Below, in pieces: positions 1-5,210 of a DNA stretch of 5,328 nt. The stretch spans positions 1-5,328 of the forward strand of contig JAIVGT010000275.1 in NCBI GenBank assembly GCA_020201485.1. The letters run 5' to 3'. Below the pieces are notes generated by a model, which was given only the letters and a program-made list of their open reading frames with translations, ran no database searches and was not told where the DNA came from. Each line of letters begins with the position of its first letter. The first letter of the stretch is position 1. The translations under genes and the position numbers were made by a program. Origin of the DNA: Halobacteriales archaeon. GTDB taxonomy: Archaea > Thermoplasmatota > SW-10-69-26 > JACQPN01 > JAIVGT01.

Positions 1-1146
1 TACGCCGACCGCCAGCCGGGCGACCCGACGTACGGCTACGCCTGCAACACCGACCACATGTTCCAGTTCACGAAGGACGGCGCGCTCCACTACGGCGTGG
101 AGATGTACAACCTCCTCGGCAGCGACGCGGACAACGGGCCCGTGCCCGTGCCGGGGAACCTCCCGCTGCCCATCGGCGGGCTGACCCAGGTCGGCTGGGA
201 GATCCTCCTCGCGACGAGCACGGACGGCGGCGACACGTGGCCCACGGTCATCACGTACGCGCCGCAGACGGGGACGCTCACCGACGACTACAGCCGCATG
301 GCGGTGAGCCCGACGACGCAGACCATCCTCGAGGGCATCAACCTCATCGCCGGCACGGGCGTGTTCTGCAACATGCTCGCCTCGCACGACGGCGGGCAGA
401 GCGCCGACCCGCCGGTCGAGGTCGCCGTCCTCACCACCGACCCCGCGACCAGCGCGACGTACGCCTGCCGCGGCCTCGCCGCCGCGCCCGACGGCACCTT
501 CGTCATCGCCTTCCGCGGCCCGGGCGAGGGCATCGGCAACGCGCCCGAGATGTGGTTCACGCACAGCAAGGACGACGGCAGGACGTGGAGCCCGGCCGCG
601 CACGGCTTCGACATCGCGCCCGTGCCGTTCAACTTCACCGAGAACCAGTTCCGCACCGGCACCGACTTCGAGATGGCGTTCGCCATGGACGGCCCGGCGA
701 AGGGCACGCTGTACGCGGTGTACGGGGAGAACCACACGGGCAACGCCGACGTCATGCTGCGCGCGAGCAGGGACCAGGGCGCGACGTGGGGCGAGCCGGT
801 GCGCGTGAGCGACGACGCGAGCGGGCACGACCAGTGGATGCCGAACCTGGCCGTCGCGCGGGACGGGAGCATCCACGTCTTCTACATGGACAAGCGCTGG
901 GACCCGGCGAACAAGCTCATCGACCTCACCCACGCCGTGAGCGTGGACCAGGGCGCGCGTTGGGCGGACGAGCGCCTGACGAACGTGAGCTTCGACGGCG
1001 ACCTGGGCAAGCACCAGAGCGGCTTCCCGTTCTTCGGCGACTACATCGGCGCGGCGAGCGCCGGGGACGAGGTGTGGGCCGGCTACCCGGACGCGAGCGA
1101 CGGCAAGGCCACGGTCACCGCCGCGGCGCACGTGCGGAAGGGCTGA
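1..1146 (+). CDS. BNR/Asp-box sialidase-fold beta-propeller protein, 5' end missing
   Basis: The frame is open from the first base, so the gene begins upstream; 381 residues are present, ending in TGA. The ATG at 58 is internal. Four clear Asp-boxes (S-x-D-x-G-x-x-W) lie at bases 217-240 (STDGGDTW), 565-588 (SKDDGRTW), 766-789 (SRDQGATW) and 940-963 (SVDQGARW), with a degenerate fifth at 382-405 (SHDGG, no Trp). Each such box marks a blade turn in the six-bladed sialidase/BNR propeller. Near the end, a QWMPNLAVARDGSIHVFY stretch and an FFGDYIGAAS stretch match the last blades of the exo-alpha-sialidase-like proteins common in secreted archaeal and bacterial proteomes. Family membership is well supported. 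Enzymatic sialidase activity is not: the catalytic Arg triad cannot be assigned, and many relatives are only binding or structural propellers. A signal peptide would be expected in the missing N-terminus. A membrane-protein gene follows 41 bases later on the same strand and may be co-transcribed. Confidence 0.88.
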   Translation, partial: YADRQPGDPTYGYACNTDHMFQFTKDGALHYGVEMYNLLGSDADNGPVPVPGNLPLPIGGLTQVGWEILLATSTDGGDTWPTVITYAPQTGTLTDDYSRMAVSPTTQTILEGINLIAGTGVFCNMLASHDGGQSADPPVEVAVLTTDPATSATYACRGLAAAPDGTFVIAFRGPGEGIGNAPEMWFTHSKDDGRTWSPAAHGFDIAPVPFNFTENQFRTGTDFEMAFAMDGPAKGTLYAVYGENHTGNADVMLRASRDQGATWGEPVRVSDDASGHDQWMPNLAVARDGSIHVFYMDKRWDPANKLIDLTHAVSVDQGARWADERLTNVSFDGDLGKHQSGFPFFGDYIGAASAGDEVWAGYPDASDGKATVTAAAHVRKG

Positions 1147-1187
1147 GGGAACGGAAGGATGATGCCCGCGACCGCCCTGGCCGGCGC

Positions 1188-1715
1188 GTGGCGCTCCCCT
1201 CGGCGACCTTCGCCCTCTCGGCGCTGCTCCTCCTCGCGGCCATCGCCTTCGGCGTTGGCGCGGGTGCGGAGCGCGCGCAGCACCCCGGGGCGGGCCCGGC
1301 CATGCCCGGCGTCGTCCCGGACCCGAACGCCGAGGAGGGCTCGCCCGCGCGCGAGGCGGCGGAGCGCGGCGCGCGCGCGCCCACCGGGGACGCAGCAGCG
1401 AGCCAGGCGCGGGAGCCGCTGCTCGGCGTGGATGTCGAGGACCCGCTCGTGGTCGGGCTCGGCATCGGTGCCGGGGCAGCCACGGCGGGTTTCGTGCTCG
1501 TCCGTCCATCGCGCGCGGCCATCATCGTCGCCGGCCTCCTCGCGCTCGGCTCCCTGGCGCTCGACGGCCGCGAGGCGGCGCATCAGGCGGCGGATGCCGA
1601 TCGGCTGCTCCTCGCCGCGGCTGCCGTGGTCCTGGCGCTCCACGGCGCGGCCGTCGGGCTCGCCGCGTGGCTCCTCGCCGGGTCGCCGTCCCGGGCTGGC
1701 GCCTCGCCGGGCTAG
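1188..1715 (+). CDS. Hypothetical membrane protein, about four helices
   Basis: I do not recognise this family. From GTG 1188 it is 175 residues. A hydrophobic N-terminal segment (about residues 7-26) could be a signal anchor. A polar, Ala/Pro/Glu/Arg-rich linker (about 27-85) follows, then hydrophobic helices at about 88-105, 109-125 and 139-164 and a short tail. Hydrophobic blocks alternating sensibly with charged loops mark this as the real frame; the overlapping frame opening at the ATG pair 1159/1162 gives an Arg/Ser-rich shadow. The start is uncertain. No ATG, GTG or TTG lies in frame between the upstream stop and 1188, there is no Shine-Dalgarno site at the right distance, and the basic RRPGRR-type residues expected before the first helix are encoded just upstream of the GTG. 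A non-standard CTG start at 1143, or a sequencing frameshift near the ATG pair (which follows GGAAGG), are alternatives. Its stop shares CTAG with the SDR stop on the other strand. Confidence 0.66.
   Translation: MALPSATFALSALLLLAAIAFGVGAGAERAQHPGAGPAMPGVVPDPNAEEGSPAREAAERGARAPTGDAAASQAREPLLGVDVEDPLVVGLGIGAGAATAGFVLVRPSRAAIIVAGLLALGSLALDGREAAHQAADADRLLLAAAAVVLALHGAAVGLAAWLLAGSPSRAGASPG
1712..1715. other. Shared CTAG carrying the stop codons of two convergent genes
   Basis: The palindromic tetranucleotide CTAG contains the plus-strand TAG of the membrane protein (1713-1715) and, read on the other strand, the TAG of the SDR (1714-1712). The two coding regions therefore overlap by two bases at their 3' ends. 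No spacer is left for a terminator between them, so each transcript must run into the other gene in antisense. Confidence 0.9.
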
Positions 1716-2410
1716 TCCCCGTACAGCTCGCGGGGCCAGACGCTGACCTCGTCCACGTACGCGCTGCGCGGCTGCGTGGCGAGGCGGACGAGCACCTGGG
1801 CCAAGTCGGCGGGCTGCACCATCTGCTCCATGGGCACGTCGGCATCGTCCACCATCGCCGTCGCGACGTAGCCTGGGCAGACGCTCACCACGCGGATGCC
1901 CCGGCCGGCCAGCTCCGCCCCCAGCGCCTCGCTGAAGATGCGCACGCCCGCCTTGCTCGCGCAGTAGGCGGCGAGGCCGGCCGAGCCGGACTTGCCCGCG
2001 ACGCTGGCGATGTTGAGGACGGTGCTGCCGGGCTGCAGCAGGGGGAGCAGGGCCTTGGCGACGAGCATCACGCCGCGCAGGTTCACGGCGAGCGTCTCGT
2101 CGATGTTCTCCACGGACATCTCCTCCAGCGTGCCCCCGTAGCCCACGCCGGCGTTGTTCACGAGCACGTCGCACCGGCCGAAGCGCTCGCGCGTGGCGTT
2201 GGCCAGGCGCAGGATGTCCGGCCAGGAGGTGACGTCGCAGGGCACGACGAGGGCCTCCTTGCCCAGCTCCTTGCCGATGCGGTCGAGCTTCTGCGCGCTG
2301 CGCGCGGCGAGCACCACCCCGCAGCCCTCGGCCGCGAACGCGCGCGCCGCCGCCTCGCCGATGCCTTGGCTCGCGCCGGTGACGACGGCGACCTTGCCGC
2401 GGAGCTCCAT
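1712..2410 (-). CDS. Classical short-chain dehydrogenase/reductase (SDR), NADP-preferring type
   Basis: A complete 232-residue protein of normal length for a classical SDR. It is a cytoplasmic NAD(P)-dependent oxidoreductase acting on a hydroxyl/carbonyl pair, substrate unknown. The Rossmann glycine motif TGASQGIG is at residues 11-18, the adenine-contacting Asp is D59 (CDV), and NNAG is at 85-88. The catalytic tetrad is N110, S136, Y149 and K153 (YCASK), and the PG after beta-6 is at 179-180 (CPGYVATAM). The basic residue in AARS (R37), after the second strand, favours NADP(H) over NAD(H) by the usual family rule. The MELRGKVAVVTG opening is the standard SDR start, so ATG 2410 is secure, although no Shine-Dalgarno site precedes it. 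The gene is divergent from the secreted Cys/His protein gene and convergent with the membrane-protein gene. FabG- and YdfG-like enzymes share these motifs, so no specific symbol is given. Confidence 0.96.
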   Translation of the reverse strand: MELRGKVAVVTGASQGIGEAAARAFAAEGCGVVLAARSAQKLDRIGKELGKEALVVPCDVTSWPDILRLANATRERFGRCDVLVNNAGVGYGGTLEEMSVENIDETLAVNLRGVMLVAKALLPLLQPGSTVLNIASVAGKSGSAGLAAYCASKAGVRIFSEALGAELAGRGIRVVSVCPGYVATAMVDDADVPMEQMVQPADLAQVLVRLATQPRSAYVDEVSVWPRELYGD

Positions 2411-2464
2411 GCGCGAACGGCATCACGCGCGGCGCGGATGGCCTTTTTGGGGGGTCGTTCGCGC
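2411..2464. repeat. 9-bp inverted repeat abutting the SDR start codon
   Basis: GCGCGAACG at 2411-2419 is repeated in reverse complement as CGTTCGCGC at 2456-2464, with 36 bases between. The proximal arm touches the SDR ATG, and the spacer holds the most AT-rich bases of this intergenic region. It could form a hairpin in an SDR leader or be a split operator. Two perfect 9-base arms in DNA of this GC content may also be chance. Confidence 0.4.
2442..2450 (-). promoter_or_regulatory. Possible promoter element for the SDR gene
   Basis: The only A/T run in the divergent intergenic region reads CCAAAAAGG on the minus strand, centred about 36 bases before the SDR ATG. It could be a poor archaeal TATA-like box giving a leader of roughly 9 bases. 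The match to a TATA consensus is weak; position and local AT content are the only support. Confidence 0.2.
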
Positions 2465-2541
2465 GCCGAGGGGGCTGCGGCGCGTACCATCCTCTGCAGA
2501 GAACGCTCTTGCCTCGGCCACCGCTCGCACGGGTGGGGACA

Positions 2542-2558
2542 CGCTGGCCCGGCCAGCG
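2542..2558. repeat. 17-base perfect palindrome upstream of the secreted-protein gene
   Basis: CGCTGGCC (2542-2549), a single central C (2550) and GGCCAGCG (2551-2558) form a perfect odd-length palindrome. It ends 17 bases before the ATG at 2576, next to the ribosome binding site. A one-base centre is poor for an RNA loop but typical of a dimeric-repressor operator, so a DNA-binding site is the likelier reading. No regulator gene is visible in the window. Confidence 0.4.
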
Positions 2559-2562
2559 GCCC

Positions 2563-2567
2563 GGAGG
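2563..2567 (+). promoter_or_regulatory. Shine-Dalgarno site GGAGG for the secreted Cys/His protein
   Basis: GGAGG sits 8 bases before the ATG at 2576, complementary to the 16S rRNA 3' end and at ideal spacing. It decides the start of the 151-residue gene and is the only strong ribosome binding site in the window. Confidence 0.75.
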
Positions 2568-2575
2568 CAACTCGC

Positions 2576-3031
2576 ATGAAGACCTATATCGTTGCGTTGA
2601 TGGCGTTCGCCATGGTCGGGCGCTCGGGGCTCCTCGCCTCGGCGGGCGAGCAGACCTACTTCGTCGGCGAGGACCAGGACGGCCACGTCATCATGGTGCC
2701 GGCCTCCTTGTCGGAGCTCGACCACAGCGGGACGTGCGCCGTCGAGCCGGCGTGCACGACGGGCGACCACGTCCACAACGGCATCGTGAGCCACGGCTTC
2801 CTCGTCGGTGGCGGCTACACCGGCCCGGCGGCGAGCATCCTCGTGACGCTGCCGACGAACGGCAGCCCCACGCTGCGCGTGTTCGCTTGCAACTTCCAGG
2901 CCGGCGTGCCCACGTGCCAGGGCGGGCAGGGGACGTTCCCGGCCGTCGGGGTCACGTTCTCCCACTACGGCGTCGCTCCCCTCGGCAACCCCGTCACGGG
3001 CGGCCCGACCCTGCAGATCTCGCACAACTGA
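2576..3031 (+). CDS. Secreted Cys/His-rich protein of unknown function
   Basis: I do not recognise this family. The 151-residue product starts at an ATG with a well-placed GGAGG. Residues 1-23 look like a Sec signal peptide (MKTYIVALMAFAMVG, then LLASA), with likely cleavage at ASA|GE. The mature part, about 128 residues, has four cysteines (C54, C60, C105, C114), which suggests two disulfides in an exported protein. Histidines are at 37, 50, 65, 67, 73, 130 and 150. The stretch D64-H65-V66-H67-N68 with H73 is a possible metal site, but that is inference. Alternating hydrophobic positions (HVIMV, SILVTL, LRVFACNF) and many Gly, Pro and Thr residues point to a small beta-sandwich. No transmembrane anchor or sorting tail is seen, so it is probably released. 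It diverges from the SDR gene and converges on the phosphatase gene, so it is probably monocistronic. Confidence 0.82.
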   Translation: MKTYIVALMAFAMVGRSGLLASAGEQTYFVGEDQDGHVIMVPASLSELDHSGTCAVEPACTTGDHVHNGIVSHGFLVGGGYTGPAASILVTLPTNGSPTLRVFACNFQAGVPTCQGGQGTFPAVGVTFSHYGVAPLGNPVTGGPTLQISHN

Positions 3032-3056
3032 GCGCAGCCTGCGTGTCTTCTTTCCA
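3032..3056 (+). terminator. Weak candidate terminator after the secreted-protein gene
   Basis: Directly after the TGA, CGCA (3033-3036), a GCC loop and TGCG (3040-3043) form a four-base-pair hairpin followed by a pyrimidine/T-rich tract at 3044-3055 (TGTCTTCTTTCC). The T-rich tract alone would suit archaeal termination. It lies in the 47-base gap between two convergent genes, where a terminator is expected. The stem is short and the T-run is interrupted. Confidence 0.33.
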
Positions 3057-3078
3057 CCACGCCCTTCAGCGCGAGCGC

Positions 3079-4713
3079 TCACGACACCCCGATCTTGTCC
3101 ACCCACAGGTTGCGGTCCTGCCCGCCCCCGTTCGCGTCGTTCACGAATGCGGCGGCGAGGGTGTGGTCGCCGGCGGCCGGCTGCCAGGGATAGGTCGCGG
3201 TCCACCACGACGTCGAGCCGAGGGTCCACGTCTTCACGACCTGGCCGTCGACCTTCAGGGCGAGCTGGCTCCAGTTGCCCAGGGCCTGGTTCCCGTGGGC
3301 GCGGATGCTGACGTTGTGCCTGCCCGCCGCGGCGACGTGCCACGTGTCGCGCAGCTCGCCGTTGCCCCACAGCATCCAGCCCGCGCCGCCGCTGGCAGCG
3401 CCGTCCGCGACGCGCATGCCGTTGTCGTGGACCGCCACGGACTCGGCCTCTTTCCAGCAGGGCGATGAGCAGGCGGTGGCGGCAGGCGGCGCTGCCGGCC
3501 GGATCGTGAAGTCGTCGAGCACGGTGTTGTCGGCGGTGCGGAGCGCGGTCACGCGCAGCGAGCCATCCGGGCCGGCGACGAGGCGCACCCATTCGTAGGC
3601 CGCGGCGCGCACCTTGCTCCACGCCGGCTGCGCCTGCCAGGTCGTGTACAGGCTCTCGCCTCCGCCGCCCGTGACGACGTAGATGGGGGCGCTGCCCTTC
3701 GCGTAGACACCGCCGCTCGTGCTCTTCACCGAGCCGTACGCGACCGGGTAGGTGCGCTCGTAGCCGTGGGCGTGGCCGTTGAGGACGAGGTCCACGCCGT
3801 TCTGCACGAAGATGCCCTCCAGCGCGCTGCGCATGGCGGGATTGCCCGGGTGGGCCTGGCTGCTGGAGTAGAGCGGCCGGTGGAACTCCACGACGATGAA
3901 GCGGCCCGAGCCCTTCGCCGCGGCGAGGTCGCCCTTCAGCCAGGCGGTCTGGGCATCGCTCCCCGTGAACACGTTCGTCCCCTCGACGAAGTGCGCGCCG
4001 TCCCCGCTCGCCGGCTCGTCGTCCAGCGCCACGACGTGCACGTTGCCCACGTCCGCGCTCCACCATCGCTCGTTCCCCGGCAAGGCGTTGCGCGCGAGGA
4101 AGCTCTGCATGGCGCAGCACGACTCGACGTCGTGGTTGCCGAGGGCGGGGAGGTACGCCGTGCTCGCCAAGGCCGGCTCCGCCTGCTGGAAGTACGCGTC
4201 CCACGTCCCGCTCGCGCCGTCGGCATAGCTCACGTCGCCCACGTGCAGCACCGCGTCGAGGCCCGCGCCGGCGAGCCGGCCCATGAGCTGCGCCTGCACG
4301 CTGCCCACGCCCACGTCGCCGATGACGCCGAGGCGCACCTCGCGCGCGAGCCGGGATGCGGGGGCGGTGCGGAAGGTGTGGTCGGCGCTCCAGCCGCTGG
4401 CCGCGCTGCCCACGCGATAATGGTAGGTCGTGTTCGCGGCGAGGCCCGTCAGGCTCGCGGTGTAGGTCGTGCTCGTTCCCGTGGCCGCGCCGTGCGCGGC
4501 GACGCGTGCGCCGTAGGCGGAGGTCGCGCCGAACTCCACGCCTTCCCCGGCGTCGGGGCTGGCGATGTGCCACGTGACGCTCACCGAGGAGCGCGGGTCT
4601 CCGGGCCAGGCTAGGTGCAGCCCCTGGGGCGGCGCCGCGGTCGCCGACCCGGCGAGGGGCACGGCGACGATGGGGAGCAGCAAGGCGAGCAGCACGAACA
4701 GCGCGCGGACCAT
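3079..4713 (-). CDS. Secreted purple acid phosphatase-like metallophosphoesterase with C-terminal CBM36/60-like module
   Basis: A complete 544-residue exported protein. Residues 1-26/27 are a signal peptide (MVRALFVLLALLLPIVAVPLAG, then ATA|A). About 28-118 is the fibronectin-III-like N-terminal domain of purple acid phosphatases (VSVTWHI, TTYTASLTGL, TTYHYRVG). About 125-405 is the dinuclear metallophosphoesterase domain with the five family motifs in order: D133 (IGDVG), GDVSY with D160 and Y163, GNHD with N193, VVEFH with H278, and GHAH with H314 and H316. All seven metal ligands are therefore present, including the tyrosine that gives the Fe(III) colour, so phosphomonoesterase or diesterase activity is likely. 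After a short linker with C415 and C419, residues 419-543 form a beta-sandwich ending in FVNDANGGGQDRNLWVDKI, the hallmark of calcium-dependent xylan-binding CBM36/60-type modules. ATG 4713 directly precedes the signal peptide, without a Shine-Dalgarno site. Its likely role is phosphate release outside the cell on a carbohydrate-containing surface; the natural substrate is unknown. Confidence 0.95.
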   Translation of the reverse strand: MVRALFVLLALLLPIVAVPLAGSATAAPPQGLHLAWPGDPRSSVSVTWHIASPDAGEGVEFGATSAYGARVAAHGAATGTSTTYTASLTGLAANTTYHYRVGSAASGWSADHTFRTAPASRLAREVRLGVIGDVGVGSVQAQLMGRLAGAGLDAVLHVGDVSYADGASGTWDAYFQQAEPALASTAYLPALGNHDVESCCAMQSFLARNALPGNERWWSADVGNVHVVALDDEPASGDGAHFVEGTNVFTGSDAQTAWLKGDLAAAKGSGRFIVVEFHRPLYSSSQAHPGNPAMRSALEGIFVQNGVDLVLNGHAHGYERTYPVAYGSVKSTSGGVYAKGSAPIYVVTGGGGESLYTTWQAQPAWSKVRAAAYEWVRLVAGPDGSLRVTALRTADNTVLDDFTIRPAAPPAATACSSPCWKEAESVAVHDNGMRVADGAASGGAGWMLWGNGELRDTWHVAAAGRHNVSIRAHGNQALGNWSQLALKVDGQVVKTWTLGSTSWWTATYPWQPAAGDHTLAAAFVNDANGGGQDRNLWVDKIGVS

Positions 4714-4898
4714 GCCCCAGCGCCAGACCCCGTCCTATTCGAGGCAAACGACCTCGGCCGAGGGTCGGCCCACCCGATGGGACGGACTCCGCGTCGTCGC
4801 GACGCGCGCGCGACACGCTCGAGGACGAGCCGCGACGAGCGGTCCCAACCGGCTGCCGGTCGCGGCCGCGCGGCCCTGGGGCGGGCGCCCCCCGGGGC
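4714..4898. other. 185-base non-coding gap with a cluster of GC palindromes
   Basis: I see no convincing gene here; open frames across it are Arg/Gly/Pro-rich shadows. The phosphatase end (4731-4750) is less GC-rich and may hold its promoter. The other end, just downstream of the small membrane-protein gene, carries stacked palindromes: ACCGGC-T-GCCGGT (4848-4860), GGCCGCGCGGCC (4864-4875), GGGGCG-GG-CGCCCC (4878-4891) and CCCCGGGG (4890-4897). These could stabilise or end the upstream minus-strand transcript, but no T-run follows, and extreme GC content makes short palindromes common. Confidence 0.4.
4735..4740 (-). promoter_or_regulatory. Possible TATA-like element for the phosphatase gene
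   Basis: GAATAG on the minus strand (4740 to 4735) lies about 25 bases before the phosphatase ATG, where an archaeal TATA box would sit for a leaderless transcript. Lack of a Shine-Dalgarno site fits that reading. The sequence match is weak. Confidence 0.25.
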
Positions 4899-5102
4899 TC
4901 AGCTCGCGCGGCGCTCCAACACGAAGTTCAGGACGAGGTAGGCCACGAACGCGAGGACGGCGACCGCGGCGAGGATGACGGCCATGAGGTCCACCTGGTC
5001 CGGGCTGTCGGAGACGACGAGCACGAACAGCAGGGCCACGAGGACGATGGGCAGGAGGACGATGAGCTGGAACTTGCGGTCGCGAACATCGATGTAGACC
5101 AT
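4899..5102 (-). CDS. Small two-helix membrane protein, unknown function
   Basis: A 67-residue protein with a polar, charged N-terminus (MVYIDVRDRKF) and two strong hydrophobic helices at about residues 12-30 and 39-60, separated by a short acidic loop (SDSPDQVD). It ends in a basic tail (LERRAS), consistent with a helical hairpin in the membrane. I chose ATG 5102 because upstream in-frame sequence turns polar and unconserved-looking and would run antisense into the flavin-reductase start. No Shine-Dalgarno site is visible. The family is not recognised; DUF-type two-helix proteins of this size are common in archaea and bacteria. It is divergent from the flavin-reductase gene and lies 185 bases upstream of the phosphatase gene on the same strand, a gap that probably holds a separate promoter. 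Confidence 0.72.
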   Translation of the reverse strand: MVYIDVRDRKFQLIVLLPIVLVALLFVLVVSDSPDQVDLMAVILAAVAVLAFVAYLVLNFVLERRAS

Positions 5103-5131
5103 GGGGGCCCAGCGGGCTGCCGATTCCCCGC

Positions 5132-5157
5132 TTTCTGCATGAAGCTTTGGGTTGGCT
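5132..5157. promoter_or_regulatory. AT-richer core of the divergent promoter region
   Basis: Between the divergent small membrane-protein and flavin-reductase genes, the bases around TTTCTGCATGAAGCTTTGGG stand out as the least GC-rich. On the minus strand they lie about 30-55 bases before ATG 5102, on the plus strand about 55-80 bases before GTG 5211. Promoters for one or both genes are expected here, but no consensus box can be assigned. Confidence 0.25.
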
Positions 5158-5163
5158 CGCTTC

Positions 5164-5209
5164 CGCGGGGAAGGGCCAATCCTCATGCGGGGCCAGCCCT
5201 TCCCCCGCG
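5164..5209 (+). repeat. 13-bp inverted repeat (hairpin) ending one base before the flavin-reductase GTG
   Basis: CGCGGGGAAGGGC (5164-5176) pairs with GCCCTTCCCCCGCG (5196-5209), all 13 bases matching with one bulged C, around a 19-base loop (5177-5195). The distal arm stops one base before GTG 5211. As RNA it would be a very stable stem at the translation start; as DNA it could be an operator. If translation began at the in-frame ATG 5139, it would be inside the coding region. Confidence 0.55.
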
Positions 5210-5210
5210 C

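Noticed and set aside
288..872. Minus-strand open frame antisense to the propeller gene
   Set aside because: Overlaps a strongly supported gene, has no recognisable motif, and is explained by codon bias of the plus-strand gene.
237..1187. Long plus-strand open frame continuous with the membrane-protein frame, overlapping the propeller gene
   Set aside because: Its product is Arg/His/Gly-rich without fold signals and lies over the Asp-box frame. Only the part from 1188 has real protein character.
2449..2480. G-runs that could suggest a quadruplex (GGGGGG near 2449, GGGGG near 2470)
   Set aside because: Only two good G-runs occur within the usual loop distance, so four-strand folding is not supported.
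1083..2570. Minus-strand open frame of about 495 codons over the SDR and membrane-protein region
   Set aside because: Arg/Ala/Gly-rich shadow of the SDR frame; the SDR motifs lie in a different minus-strand frame.
2423..4816. Minus-strand open frame of about 797 codons covering the phosphatase and secreted-protein genes
   Set aside because: High GC removes stop codons, so long spurious frames arise. It is low-complexity (Arg/Gly/Ala) while the phosphatase motifs are in another frame.
4565..4978. Plus-strand open frame across the 4714-4898 gap
   Set aside because: Arg/Gly/Pro-rich, antisense to the ends of two better genes, no start signal or motif.
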